A stretch of DNA of 64,000 bases from Paratinospora sagittata (GCA_035771175.1 CM069597.1:11753001-11817000); one strand, 5' to 3'; shown: positions 1 to 11,577, numbered from the stretch's first letter. The notes: generated by a model from the letters alone, not told the origin. Numbers and translations: made by a program.

Positions 1-499
1 CAGCAGAGTGAGGTGTCAGAGTTGTAAGGGGCAGCCAAGAAGAATCTAGGGATTGCTATATCATGGCAATGAAGAGGAAAACGGGACAAGCATACAGTCC
101 CAAAGTTATGGAAGCGCAGCTGATGTTGCTGGATGTGCCAGTTAGCTTAGATCTCAACCTAAGAGAAACTGCGTCAAGGCTCGAAGACCAGGACGAGTAG
201 ACGAAAGTGCAAATAGATGAAGATCGTGAAGGTCGACATAAAGATGAGCTCAACACTTACCGAGTAGTTGGTCGGTGCGTTGTGTGAGCATAAGGATTTC
301 TTCACCTAGTCACACGAAGATATGCCTGTCATACCAACTAGCATGATGGTACATCACCTCAACGTCGACCCAGAGGCAAGGCCAGTTCGATAGAAGAGAA
401 GAACTCTCAGTTTTGACCGAACTCAAGGTCTACAGGAAGAGGTTGACAAGCTCTTAGCCGTTAGATTCATTAGAGAGGTACTTTATTCAGATTGGTTGG
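1..499 (+). pseudogene. Ty3/gypsy pol fragment (region just before reverse transcriptase)
   Basis: This is a decayed piece of a Ty3/gypsy polyprotein. Around 290-499 the plus strand reads like the linker that leads into reverse transcriptase in Tat/Athila-type elements: an SHEDMP motif, then HLNVDPEARPVR (352-390), then QEEVDKLL (about 433-456), then IREVLYSDWL up to the LTR that starts at 500. Stops interrupt it, including TAG at 391. The part from 62 to 200 (NLRETASRLEDQDE) is plausibly upstream polyprotein but I do not recognise it firmly. The reading ends exactly where the next LTR begins, so that LTR interrupts or truncates this older element. No function remains. Confidence 0.75.
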
Positions 500-1862
500 T
501 GATAGTTGCATATTTAGATAGGTTTTAGAGCATGTTTTAGATGTGTTTTAGGACATTTCATGCATTAGTTTCATGTATTTATGTTAGTTTTGATGCAATT
601 GTTAGTTTAGGATAATTTGGTTTTTCATGCATTATTTTGGTTTATTAATTTACGATTTGATTCAATTCATATTTAAGTGTGTTATTGATTTGCTTTGCTT
701 TATTTTGTATGTGTTTTGATGCATTAGTCATGGATTTGGATGATGAAAATATGTACAATAAAGTGCAAAGGAGAAGCATGAAGAACTCAAGTCGAAAAGG
801 AGCGAAAATTGGCTAAGTCCACAGAAAAAATACCACAACCAACGTTCTAAGTGCTGTGGTGATCAAGTGGTGAATCGCAACGAGAAATTTAACTCTCGGA
901 GCGCCTCGACGCTGGAATTGAGCGTTGTGGCGCTACATGGATTTTAATGATGCATTTTTACTTATTTTTCTGGACTTTTCTATTTCAAAGGGGACGACTT
1001 TTGGTCATATGATATATAAAAACTTGGTTTTTCGAAGAGAATAGACGGGAGAAGACAAAAAGACGGCTAGGAGGAAGGAACGCGAAGATTCAGAAGAAGA
1101 TTCAAGTTTCAGATTTTCTAGTTTGCTATTCATGTTTATTTTTGAAGTTTTCTCCATATCTTGTGTTATTTTCATTCAAGCTATGAACTAATTTATTGTT
1201 ATAGAGAGGAGATAGATCCAAACTTGAATATTATGGTTTAATTTTAGATTTTGTTTATTATCAATGAAATTTCTATAGTTTGTTCATGTTTTCATATACT
1301 TAATGCTTTCGGTTTCTTGGCCATCTAATAAAATTAGACTTGGAAGGCGGCACTCAAGAGAGGGTTTTCTAGGTTGGAAAAAAGGGATTATGACATGAAA
1401 TTGTTGTAGAATCAAGAAGTTTAAAAAGTTTCATAGAGTTGTAGGAAAATCACAGAGTTTAATGGATTGTTTAGAATTTAGGTTTTATCAGGAAATCAAA
1501 CCTTGTTCTTGACAATAGGTTTTAATTCGACACTCGAGAGAGGGAATTAGAGACGCAAGGGTTTTGACTTATAGATTAGGAAATTGATTTGATAATAAGC
1601 ATGTCTAAATTACATGATTGAAGGTTAGGTGAAGTTGATTCTCTAGACATTCCTTATATATTGATATTTCTCATAGTTCGTTCATCTTAATTAGTTTTAT
1701 TTGATTTTTAATTATTTGAAACTCTACAAATTGATCGCTAGATAAAGTTAGAAATTAGTGAAAATGGTATTTGGTGAGGTGTGCAATCCCAAAATTCGAA
1801 AACCCGATCTTCATCAGTTATTACTACTATTTGTCACCGTACACTTGCAGTTTTCAATGACT
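500..1862 (+). repeat. Athila/Tat-like LTR (LTR1), plus-sense
   Basis: The sequence opens with TGATAGTTGCATATTTAG, nearly the same as the start of the solo LTR at 57344. It shares that LTR's order of landmarks: T-rich leader, a GC-rich patch near 880-940, a repeated 'cggcactc(g/a)agagaggg' motif near 1350 and 1535, and an AT-rich 3' part. It is followed within a few bases by a tRNA-Asp-type primer site, so it is a 5' LTR. The 3' boundary (about 1862) is decayed. The small ORFs inside it look spurious. Confidence 0.75.
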
Positions 1863-1868
1863 AGTTTT

Positions 1869-1884
1869 TGGCGTCGTTGCCTCG
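1869..1884 (+). other. Primer binding site, tRNA-Asp type (degenerate)
   Basis: TGGCGTCGTTGCCTCG lies just after LTR1. Athila/Tat elements prime reverse transcription with the 3' end of tRNA-Asp, which pairs with TGGCGCCGTTGCCGGGGA. This copy differs at a few positions, partly by C-to-T change. Confidence 0.7.
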
Positions 1885-2090
1885 TGCTCCACTCTTCTTC
1901 TCTTCGCTTCAGTCCTCAAAGTGTGCTCAATCTCAGGATCCAATGGTACTAATTCAACACTTCTGGAATGTTGCATATACTTCAATCAACCTTCAAAAAA
2001 AAAACAAAGAAACAAATTCAGAAAAAAAAAATACTAGATTAAAATCAAAATCAATTACTAACGATATTGATGAAACTAAAGTGAAATAAT
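1885..2090. other. Short leader remnants between two facing LTRs
   Basis: About 200 bases of A-rich sequence lie between a plus-strand primer site on the left and a minus-strand primer site on the right. They look like the truncated untranslated leaders of two elements joined head to head. I see no gene. Confidence 0.5.
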
Positions 2091-2108
2091 CCCTGACAAC
2101 GACGCCAA
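2091..2108 (-). other. Primer binding site, tRNA-Asp type (minus strand)
   Basis: Read on the minus strand this is TGGCGTCGTTGTCAGGG, next to the end of LTR2 at 2114. It matches the tRNA-Asp primer site used by Athila/Tat elements with two apparent C-to-T changes, as expected from decay of methylated cytosines. Confidence 0.7.
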
Positions 2109-2113
2109 AATCT

Positions 2114-2860
2114 TGATCATAAATATTTTGTATCGCAAGTGTACAATGGTCAAGTTATAATATACCTAGGTGAGTCAGGTTATCATATCCACAGGGAAGG
2201 TAATTTTACTAATATAAATGCCCAAAACTACAATGATTAATGGTTTTATCTAGGTGATGAAAAAAGATGATTTAATTGCTAAGATGTAAAATAAACAAAA
2301 TCAAACGAAACAATGCAAATTAAATGGAAATTGGAGAGAAATCAATGGATTTATAGTTCTAGAGTTTAGATCTCACTATGTTGTATCTTATAATCTTTAA
2401 TAATTATGTTAATGAATTAATTTTTGGAATTTATAAATCATGAATCCTGAGCCATCCAAATACCTCTCTCGAGTGTCAATTTGAACATCTATCCTTAAGT
2501 TATCGATTCCCTCTCTCGAGCACCAACCAACAGATTAAGAACGCATTAAGGTCTATGATTCATTTTAAATGATTTCAAAGGTGTTCGTAGGTCTTTCGAC
2601 TCGATACTACTGACTTAGGTTACAAATCCCTTGCTCCAATTCGATAACACCTCTCTCGAGTGTAAGAAACCAAAGCTATGTTCATTCAAAGAGTAGCCAA
2701 CAATTTAAAAGCATTAAACATGGAGAATCGTAAATAAACCCAAAAGATTTCTCAAAAACACATAAACAATGACTAAATCACAAGATCCAACATAGCTAAA
2801 TCAAAACTCTAGATTATCTATTTAGTTCATAAACCAATCCATGGATACAAGATAGAGATT
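2114..2860 (-). repeat. Athila/Tat-like LTR (LTR2), minus-sense, truncated
   Basis: The minus-strand LTR ends with ATGATCA at 2114, beside its primer site. Its plus-strand sequence runs in parallel with the LTR at 60126-60871, for example 'gcccaaaactacaa' and 'acacctctctcgagtgtaag', and by eye is closely similar. The similarity stops at 2860, where another LTR begins (2861), so the upstream half of LTR2 has been cut off by that insertion. Confidence 0.8.
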
Positions 2861-4368
2861 TGATGAAGTCACAATTTTACATATTTTTACCCCTATTTTT
2901 AGTGCTTTTAGGCTAGAAAATAAAATAAAATAATAAAAATAGAAAAAATAATAAAAATCTCTTTACATCACATTTTCGATTTTAGGTCATTTTTAGGCTA
3001 CATTAATAATGCATTTTTTATTTTTTATTTTAATTTTCTTTTAATAAGGTCATTGAGCTTTTATTTATTTTTGGGTATGTTGGTGTCTCACTTGGTCTTC
3101 AAGTATTTTTTAGATATTTTCAGGATCAAAGGATGAGATTGCATATTTCAGAAAGATCCACACCACATATCTACATAGACCAAATGTGGATAAGCTGAGG
3201 TGTTAGATCCAACAATCCGAGTCCGTTTGATTGGATTCTAATCAACTTAAAGATTTTGAAAGAAGGGGTCTACATGCTTGCAATCTTTGACGAAGATCTA
3301 ATTGAGCTCATATCAACCTATTTATGGTAGAAAAAGATGTCACACATGTCAAAAAGAAGAAAAATGAACTTTCTCCACATATGAGCGTAATCTTCTTCTT
3401 ATTTTCTGGATTGAAAAAGAAAATCTTTATGTAATTTAGAAAATGACCATTTTTAGAGGATATTTTTAGAGAATAATAGATGGTGGATATATTAAAAATT
3501 TTTGAAAATTAAGAGGTGGGCACATATATAAATAGGGTTAAATTTCAAGGGAATGAATCCCATCCTCTCTGAATTCTATTTCTCTTTTATTTTTGCGTTA
3601 TTATTTTGGAGCTTGAGGTAATCTAGAAGTTCGGTGTATGATTCAAGGCTAAGGTAGATGACAATACCTTAGGCCTTGAATCTTTGTAAATTTTTCTTTC
3701 TTTTCATTTAATAAAAGATTATTCCTTTTCCTTTTATTATTGATTGTTCTTGTTCTCTTTCGTTTCTATGTTTTGTCACTTGCATGCTTCATTTATTTAT
3801 TTATTTTTAATTACATTTTGGATTTTTATTTATTTATTTATTTATTTTCAAAGTTCTTTTCACTTCTTGAATCATTGGTAGCATTTTTAAGTTTTTTTTT
3901 TTTAAAAAAGAACTTGTTGTTTTTAGTTTTTTTTTAAAGAGTCTTTATTCTTATTTTATTTTATTTTATAACATTTAGGCTAGTAATTTAAGTTTTAACT
4001 TCAATATTTTTTTAGGCTTAAACGTGTTTTTAGTGTTTAGGTTTTTGTCTAATTTTATTTTATTTCATTTTTTTTTTAGGTTTCAAATTTTATTTTATTT
4101 GTTTTTGTTTGTTCATTTCTTTATTCATGGGTTAGATTTAAATTTTTTCAATTTAGTTTATTTGATTAGTTGCTTGATAATGAACTTAGGTTGTTAGAAA
4201 TCACATTTTATCTGCTTTGACTTATATGGTAAATGAATAATTAAATTTATTTTCAAAAAAAAGTATTTTCTCCAATCCTTGTGGATCGACCTTGTCTAGT
4301 GCTATAACTTACCTTGTGCACTTACAAGTATATAATGTGATATATTCTATTAAAAAAAAATCACATCA
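2861..4368 (+). repeat. 5' LTR of Athila-like element
   Basis: The LTR begins TGATGAAGTC and ends TCACATCA, with matching inverted ends TGATG/CATCA, and is followed at once by a good tRNA-Asp primer site. Length is about 1.5 kb, ordinary for Athila LTRs. It contains T-rich and TTTA-repeat stretches near 3790-3850. It is inserted into LTR2; no 3' LTR for this element is visible in the window, so target duplication cannot be tested. Confidence 0.85.
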
Positions 4369-4374
4369 AGTTTT

Positions 4375-4392
4375 TGGCGCCGTTGCCGAGGA
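4375..4392 (+). other. Primer binding site, tRNA-Asp (Athila type)
   Basis: TGGCGCCGTTGCCGAGGA differs from the full tRNA-Asp complement at one base. It sits six bases after the LTR end, in the usual place. Confidence 0.9.
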
Positions 4393-5198
4393 TTGGTGAT
4401 AAATTACTTTATTTTTGGAATAAAATTTAATTAATTATGTGCCTTATATGATCGAAGATCCCCTAGATTAGGATTTCCTTATTGTTGCTCATATATAAAT
4501 AGAACTTTAGGATTAGAAATTGCATAATTAGGGCTTTGCATCATACCTTGCTTGGAAACTTTGTTGTGGTGGTTAAATATTTTCATAAATGGTTAGTAAA
4601 GGGCACGCCCCCAATTAAGATCAGGGGTGGATTTCATCACCACGGCTGGCCCGGAATTAGGTTAACCGCCACTTGTGTATTCACCCAAGCCAGTAGATTA
4701 GGGTAAATTAAAAGCAAGTATCAAATTGGCCTTAGGTATTGTATGGAGCTCTTTAGGGAAAATTTGGACATAAGTTGCACCAATTTTGTTGGATTGGGCT
4801 AGTTGATGTCTAGAAAAGCCTTGTCCCCAATAACATTGAATTGTGAAAGGGAAGCAGCTATGCTACTCAAGGAGTCGGGTGATTTAAGAGGACATTGCCC
4901 AGTGCATGTGACCCACCCCACCACCTGGAGGCTGATCTGGTTGACTTGTCTGGAACACCGAGTTGGAGGCTTGTGACATTTTCTATAGGAGCTGTCTAGT
5001 TCTTTAGGTATGTGTCAACCCATTGATCTCATGTTCTGTTTGGAGTTGTTTGTTAGTATCTAGGGGTTGCTTTGTTGTTTGCTTAGAGTCTAGATTGCTC
5101 AAAGGTGAGTCACATTTTAATTTAGTTTCCTTTAGTGCATGTAAGGTAGACAGTCACAAAACCCTGAGTTAGTACCATTTAACCCTGACATTGAAAGT
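4393..5198 (+). other. Untranslated leader of Athila-like element
   Basis: About 800 bases between the primer site and gag. Long leaders are usual in Athila elements. I see no ORF or other structure in it. The gag-like reading probably begins a little upstream of the first ATG at 5199 (about 5163). Confidence 0.6.
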
Positions 5199-6735
5199 TT
5201 GGTTCATAGATTTAAGAATAATCTAGGGCTTGAGATGGCTGAAGATAACGTTGAGAGAAAACCTCTAAGAGATTACTCTATTCCAGTCCATTTCGATTCT
5301 CTATCATGTATCTTGTTCCCATCTACCACAACAACACACTACGAGTTGAAACCTGCAACTATTCAACTTTTGCCCACATTCTATGGTCTGGATAGGGAAG
5401 ACCCATATCATCATGTCAAGGAGTTCTTAAACATTTGTGCTACGATCAAATTCCAAAACTTCTCTGATGATTCCATCAGACTTAGGTTATTCCCATTCTC
5501 ATTGAAGGATAAAGCCAAGGCTTGGCTTAACTCCTTAGAAGTTGGGACCATTAATTCTTGGGATCAACTATCCCAGAAATTCCTACAATAATTCTTTCCT
5601 ATTCATAAGACCAATGCCCTCCATAGAGAAATCATAGACTTCAATCAAACAGAGGGTGAACACTTTCATGAATGTTGGGAAAGGTGGAAAGACTTACTCC
5701 TTAAGTGTCCTCATCATGCTTTTGAGAAGTGGCAACTTATTTCGTACTTTTATAATGGCCTACTCCCACAGAATAGGCAAATAATTGATGCCACCGCAGG
5801 AGGTGCCTTAATGACTAAACCTGCACATGAGGCATGACATTTGTTTGAGACTTTGTCAGAAAATTCACAGGAATATGATTATAGTAGGTATAACAAATTT
5901 GGACCTAAGAAAGGAGGCCTTTATGAAGTTAAAACATCTTTTGATATAGAGGATAGGTTAGATTCATTGACTAAGATGGTTAGCTCCCTTGTCAAGGGGA
6001 AAAACCCAGTTGCACCCAATCCTCAAGAGATTTGCTCAATTTGTTCTAGCAATGCTCATTTTGCCTTATCTTGTCCATCAAGCCAGATGTTCCCTGATTT
6101 CTATTCAGAGCAAGTCAATGCTCTGAATCCATACCGTGGTCCTAACAACCCATCTTACGGGGACACATACAACCCCAATATTGCTAGGTAGCACCCCTAT
6201 CTTGGACCAAAGGTCAACATTTGGGCCCACCAGGGTTCCAAAATTCTGCCCCTAATCTCAAACCATCAGTGTTACTTACCTCAGGTTTCCCATCTTCAAG
6301 TACACATGTACCTCAACAGCCAAGGAAACCATCTTTAGACGAGACCCTGAATCTGTTCATGCAAAGTAGTATTCAATTCCAAAATAACATGGTTCAGTCC
6401 CAGAATAATACTAGGCAATCCATATCTAAGCTAGAGTACCAAATGGGACAAATGTCAGCCACACTGAATCAAAGGGAGAATGGGAAGTTCCCAAGTCAGC
6501 CAGTGCCAAACCCAATGGGTCAATATGAGATAGGCGTGTCATCCATGAAACCTCATGAGGAAGCCAAATCCATTCTTACCCTAAGGAATGGAAAGTCATT
6601 GATAATCATGCTGGGCTAAAAACTAAGGAGAACTCAGAGAGAGTTAAACCTGAAAAGGAAACCCCCAAGGATAATGAGAAGCCTACGGAGTCCAGAGCAC
6701 CCATTAATAAGCGTCCTCCTTATGAGCCAAAGAAT
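5199..6735 (+). pseudogene. gag: Athila-like gag (capsid/nucleocapsid), broken
   Basis: This encoded the Gag structural protein that packages element RNA in cytoplasmic particles. The N-terminal part (5199-5830) has the plant retrotransposon gag fold signature: FYGLDREDPYHHVKEF, then LFPFSLKDKAKAWL, then SWDQLSQKFLQ followed by FFPIHKT. Further on are a cysteine-rich patch near 6040-6080 (ICSICSSNAHF) and the Athila-typical KLEYQMGQM and GKFPSQP motifs with TLRNGK near 6580. Damage is clear: in-frame stops at about 5589 and 5836, another near 6189, and a frame change between the 5841 and 6221 segments. The reading ends at about 6735 (YEPKNLSF), before protease or reverse transcriptase, where minus-strand DNA of another element is joined. 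Confidence 0.88.
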
Positions 6736-6740
6736 CTTTC

Positions 6741-7456
6741 CTTTCTCTTCTGCCTTTCAGTCTCCTACACCGGTCGCCTTCTGCTACTCGTTGTAAGAAG
6801 CAAAATCCACCGAGCTCTCAAAAAATGCCTCCATGTTGGCTCGGTAGACTGTCACGGCGTCCACGTACGCCTCGTCAACAACATCTTGGCTGGCCACGTT
6901 CACCGTTGTGCTGAACTCCGCCGAGGCCTTGAATTTAGGAATCGCTTCACCCTTTGCCCGAGCAAGCTCTTCTCGGAGGGACCCGTTCTCGGCCTTTTTT
7001 AGCTGCAGCTACTTAGCAACTTCCCCAACTCGGCCGCCTGAACTACGACATTTGATTCCATAATGGTCATGCTAGTCTGAGCCTCCTTTACAACTTCATT
7101 AAAACGCTCGTAGTCCCTCAGGACTTGGCGCAGGTTGTAGATGGATTGAGTAGCAGCTTGCGAAATACACGAAATGAAGTTATCTTCCAGCTAAAGATAT
7201 CGACCTGGACAAAGGGAAAAAAATAGGCAAAAATTACCACAACAAAGTTTATGAAGGCATCGCTAAGGCCCTCGAACGCATCCTCGTCCTTCATGAGGAT
7301 AGAGGTGGTGTTTGGGATGCCAACCTCAAAGAGGTCCATCCTTAAGTCAACATCACAAATCTGGTGAGTCATTGTAGAGAAATCTTCCTTCCGCAGCTTT
7401 TTTTCGGGCAGCTGTTTGGTTTGCGTGGACGCCTTGGTCTTGGTCAGGGAAAATTT
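6741..7456 (-). pseudogene. C-terminal half of 'putative gypsy type transposon' ORF (coiled coil)
   Basis: On the minus strand this reads as a charged linker (KTKASTQTKQLPEKKLRKED, about 7440-7385) followed by a helical, coiled-coil-like region: RQVLRDYERFNEVVKEAQ, AAELGEVAK, then KKAENGSLREELARAKGEA, then FKASAEFSTTV (about 7130-6860). This order (basic linker, coiled coil with ENGSLREEL, then a short F-x-x-S-x-EF segment) is what I know from plant proteins annotated as putative gypsy type transposon. At least one in-frame stop is present (near 7010). Its N-terminal half lies at about 10600-11560; the two halves are separated by an inserted copia-like LTR. The left end is joined to the broken Athila gag. 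Confidence 0.6.
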
Positions 7457-10400
7457 TGTTGGCTCAGATATGTCCAAGAGAGGGGGTGAATTGGACAGTT
7501 AGACAATTTAAAAATTGATTACAATCAAAATTAAAGTGCGAAAAATTAAGCAAATGTGCAAAGTCGATTTATAGTGGTTCGACTACTTGCTTACGTCCAC
7601 TACCTAACCTCCTCAGTTAGGATTTTGAACCTTATCACTAAGGGATTCTTTTACGAGGGAGAATCAAACCGTTACACCTTTTCTCAACTTGCGGGTGTGA
7701 GAACAATCGTTACACTGCTCAACTTGCAGGCTTGAGACCAACTTAACCTTTCTCAACTTACGGGTGTGAGAACTACCGTTCCTCAACTTACAGATGTGAG
7801 AAGACCTAACCTTGTTGAATATAAGAATATCAACTCAGTAGTTTATCTAACTACTGTTACAACCTTGATACAGTATACAAGATTTGAAATTGAGTACAAC
7901 TGTATCCTATGAACTATCTCTCAAATTTCTCTTTCAGCAAGAATGATATAAGTTAAAACAATGCTAAACAATTTGAGTGAAAACAGTTCAAACTTTCAAA
8001 TAGATTTTCAGATAAAGATAGAATGATAGCACAGTATGAAAATATTTTGAATAAGTACTAATTCAAATAAAATGCTCTGAAATTGGAATAACTTAAGCTT
8101 TTTGAATCAGATGAAAATTTGACTAACTTTCGAAAAGTGTTTTAGCTCAGAGAATTTTTGGTGTGTTAATAGTTTGTTAAGTGTCTGTATATATAGACTT
8201 GTAGAGATGAAGCTGTTCATTTGAATTTGAATTTCAAATATGTACGTTTACTCGCAACAGCTAGAATACATCACAAAAATGGCAACTGCACATTTTATGA
8301 ATATTCTGATTTTCTTCATATACACGAATAAGGAAAGTTTTAGAAGACATGGTTCATGAATCAGAGAATATCTCTTACAAATACAGAAAAATGATTTTGT
8401 ACAAAAAGTTGTTATGAAAAGGTGGCTAAAAAGAATGTACATGTCAGAACAACAAAAATATAATTCTTGTCGTTTTGTTCCTTTAAGGGCGCTTATAGAG
8501 TATCATCGTCCTACTGAACAATGAAGTAAGGGTCCTACTGAATCGTAAGCGTCCTGAATTTCTTTGAAAATTAAACGACTTAAATCATGAGGGCGCTTCT
8601 TCGTAGTTAGCATCCTGCTTTGTTTTAAAAACATTGAACACACGAGGGCGCTACTTAAGAGTTAGTGTCCTGAAATATAAAAATAGTTTTTAAAATAATG
8701 TTGAGTACACTAAAAGGCAGTAAACGTCCTGAGGGTTATTAAGTTGATTCTAAAGATGAGGGTGCTTCTATACAAGTAGCGTCCTGATAGTTTTTTCAAC
8801 TCATAACTATTAGCGTCCTTAAAGATAGAAATCACTTGAAAACAAAAATAACTTTCAACAAGTTGAAACAATATAATTCTTGTCGTTTTGTTCCTTTAAG
8901 GGCGCTTATAGAGCATCAACTTCCTACTGAACAATGAAGTAAGGGCCCTACTGAATCATAAGCATCCTGAATTTCTTTGAAAATTAAACGGCTTAAATCA
9001 TGAGGGCGCTTCTTCGTAGTTAGCATCCTGCTTTGTTTTAAAAACATTGAACACATGAGGGCGCTACTTAAGAGTTAGTCTCCTGAAATTTAAAAATAGT
9101 TTTTAAAATAATGTTGAGTACACTAAAAGGCAGTAAACGTCCTGAGGGTTATTAAGTTGATTCTAAAGATGAGGGTGCTCCTACACAAGTAGCGTCCTGA
9201 TAGTTTTTTCAACTTATAACTATTAGCGTCCTTAAATATAGAAATCACTTGAAAACAAAAATAACTTCCAACAAGTTGAAACAATATAATTCTTGTCGTT
9301 TTGTTCCTTTAAGGGCGCTTATAGAGCATCAGCGTCCTACTGAACAATGAAGTAAGGGCCCTACTGAATCGTAAGTGTCCTGAATTTCTTTGAAAATTAA
9401 ACGAATTAAATCATGAGGGCGTTTCTTTGTAGTTAGCATCCTGCTTTATTTTAAAAACATTGAACACACGAGGGCGCTACTTAAGAATTAGTGTCCTGAA
9501 ATTTAAAAATAGTTTTTAAAATAATGTTGAGTACACTAAAAGGCAGTAAACGTCCTAAGGGTTATTAAGTCGATTCTAAAGATGAGGGTGCTCCTACACA
9601 AGTAACGTCCTGATAGTTTTTTCAACTTATAACTATTAGCGTCCTTAAAAATAGAAATCACTTGAAAACAAAAAGAACTTCCAACAAGCTGAAACAATAT
9701 AATTCTTATCGTTTTGTTCCTTTAAGGGCGCTTATAGAGCATCAACGTCCTACTGAATAATGAAGTAAGGGCCCTACTGAATCGTAAGCGTCCTGAATCT
9801 CTTTGAAAATTAAATGACTTAAATCATGAGGGCGCTTTTTCGTAGTTAGCATCCTGCTTTGTTTTAAAAACATTGCACACACGAGGGCGCTACTTAAGAG
9901 TTAGTGTCCTAAAATTTAAAAATAGTTTTTAAAATAATGTTGAGTACACTAAAAGGCAGTAAACGCCCTGAGGGTTATTAAGTTGATCTAAAGATGAGGG
10001 TGCTCCTACACAAGTAGCATCCTGATAGTCTTTTCAACTTATAACTATTAGCGTCCTTAAAGATAGAAATCACTTGAAAACAAAAAGAACTTCCAACAAG
10101 CTGAAACTATGTTAGCGTCCTGACATTCTCAAAGGTTGATAAAAGAAAGGTCGCTACTTACAAATAAGCGTCCTTATTAATCAGTTCAATTCAACCTTAA
10201 GCGTCCTAATATTTCATCAGCGTTCAGACTCATCAAGTCCAGGAGGACACTACTAAAACATTAGCGTTTTGAAAGATTTTATAAAAACGATTTTTGATTT
10301 CTCGATTAAAGCTCGATAAAACATAATGTTTTCGGATTAAATCAAATACTTTAGAAATCATAAGGTACGATTAGAATGTTACGATCAAAATATACAAACG

Positions 10401-10594
10401 ATAAAATCTTGTTAAAAGTAAGTTGAATCATAAACTTTACATTCTAAGTACTGACAGACTCGAAACTTTACTTGAGATGATCAATAGGCTTGTAAGCTCA
10501 GTTCCTTGATTTTGATTCTTGATTAATTTAAAACACTTGACAAGATCATTAGATACACAAATTGGAGATATTTGGAATCATTAAAACATTCACA
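7457..10594 (-). repeat. Copia-type (SIRE/Maximus-like) LTR, copy 1, expanded by tandem repeats
   Basis: The left end reads, on the minus strand, CACCCCCTCTCTTGGACAT, the typical 3' end of SIRE/Maximus-like copia LTRs. Inside are the 'ctcaacttgcgggtgtgag' repeats (7680-7800) shared with copy 2 at 11830-11935, and a four-copy 413-bp tandem array. The right end (about 10594) is approximate. It separates two halves of one minus-strand coding sequence, which argues for insertion of an element that later became a solo LTR. I could not find a clear target duplication. Small ORFs in it are not supported. Confidence 0.75.
8461..10107. repeat. Tandem array, four copies of a 413-bp unit
   Basis: The anchor 'taattctt(g/a)tcgttttg' recurs at 8461, 8874, 9287 and 9700, a constant spacing of 413 bases; the fourth unit runs to about 10107. 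Units differ by few substitutions and one single-base deletion. Each holds several short imperfect hairpins of the form gagggcgct ... agcgtcctg. LTR copies 2 (about 12660-13030) and 3 (about 26030-26600, opposite strand) hold only one related unit, so the array is a local amplification inside this LTR. Confidence 0.92.
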
Positions 10595-10599
10595 TCATG

Positions 10600-11560
10600 G
10601 GGTTCATTGAAATAACAAATCTAACCTCCTCGGCAGGAGGAGCACTCTACCCGTTATTCCGAGTAGACGATGACCCCTTGGAGGCTAAGGTCTTTTTGGC
10701 ACTGTTGCCCGGCGTCCTCTCAATGCCCTAGCCTATAGCCGCCTGCTCGGCGGCGAGGTTCTTCAACTTGGATGGGACGATAACATACTTGCTCGCAATC
10801 CTTTTAGGAGCCATATTTTTGGTCTTCTTCTTGTTGTTGCTCGCCCCTAATTTCTCTAAATTTGAAATGAACGACAACAATCAGCTCGACACAAACAATA
10901 ACAGATTGAAAAATGGAAGAGATGCGTAAAAGACTTATGTTCAGATAACACTTTCAGCTCAAGAACACCTGCCCCGTGCAACCTCTCCAGCGTAAAGATC
11001 ACCTTATACTGATGATTTTCGTAGGGCAACGGGTAGATGAAGTCAACTCAAAAGAAGTTGTATTCTTTTCTGTTTGGTGTTTCCCAAGTACTAATAGATA
11101 TGAATGAATGAGTTTTAGTGTCGAGCAAGATGATACCAACCAAGAAAATGAAAGTAATAAAAACACAAGGGATGGAGAGAGTTTTAGTACCACTCCCCGG
11201 ATGTGAAAAATAGCGTGTCTTTCCAAGACTTTTTGGAGGTAGGGTTCTCGGTGATCAAAGGACCCTCCTCTGCCCCTAGTAAATCGAGGCCTAGTACCAC
11301 CCAGCACACTTAGGGTGGGACTTAAGTCGTTAGGCTAGACAAAAGTCGTCAAAATGAAACTTTGGCCAGCCACGCTCTTTCCAAAGCACGACACAACTCA
11401 AAATGGCCTGCCACACAATCAGATTAAACTGAGCAGGTGCAGTTTAGATGATTGCGAGTAGACGACAAAGTGAGGCCTGGAGAGACAGCGTCATCCCCCC
11501 ATCTACGAGATAAGTGCTTCTTTCATTTTGTCCAGCCATACTTATCAAATATGGTTAGAT
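10600..11560 (-). pseudogene. N-terminal half of 'putative gypsy type transposon' ORF
   Basis: Minus-strand reading gives motifs in the order known from the N-terminal domain of plant 'putative gypsy type transposon' proteins: a FNLIVWQAILSCVVLWKERG segment (about 11440-11380), a KSHPKCAGWY motif (about 11320), a TRGRGGSFDHREPYLQKVLE segment (about 11265-11205), then PLPYENHQYKVIFTLERLHG (about 11035-10975), and finally MAPKRIASKYVIVPSKLKN (from 10813), before the LTR insertion. Frames change and stops occur, so this is a relic, possibly with a lost intron. Assignment rests on recalled family patterns, not on a search. The C-terminal half is at 6741-7456. Confidence 0.5.
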
Positions 11561-11577
11561 ACTTTGACGGTTAACCT

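Noticed and set aside
3740..3937. Phe/Leu-rich small ORF resembling a membrane peptide
   Set aside because: Translation of T-rich LTR sequence.
4375..4392. tRNA-Asp gene fragment
   Set aside because: Only the 3'-end complement is present, beside an LTR end; it is a primer binding site. No true tRNA or rRNA gene was recognised anywhere in the window.
8461..10107. CRISPR-like or gene-cluster array
   Set aside because: Plant DNA, 413-bp whole-unit tandem repeats without unique spacers.
10999..11307. 102-codon minus-strand ORF as an independent gene
   Set aside because: Its first part is one frame of the decayed transposon domain; the rest is out of frame with the recognisable motifs.
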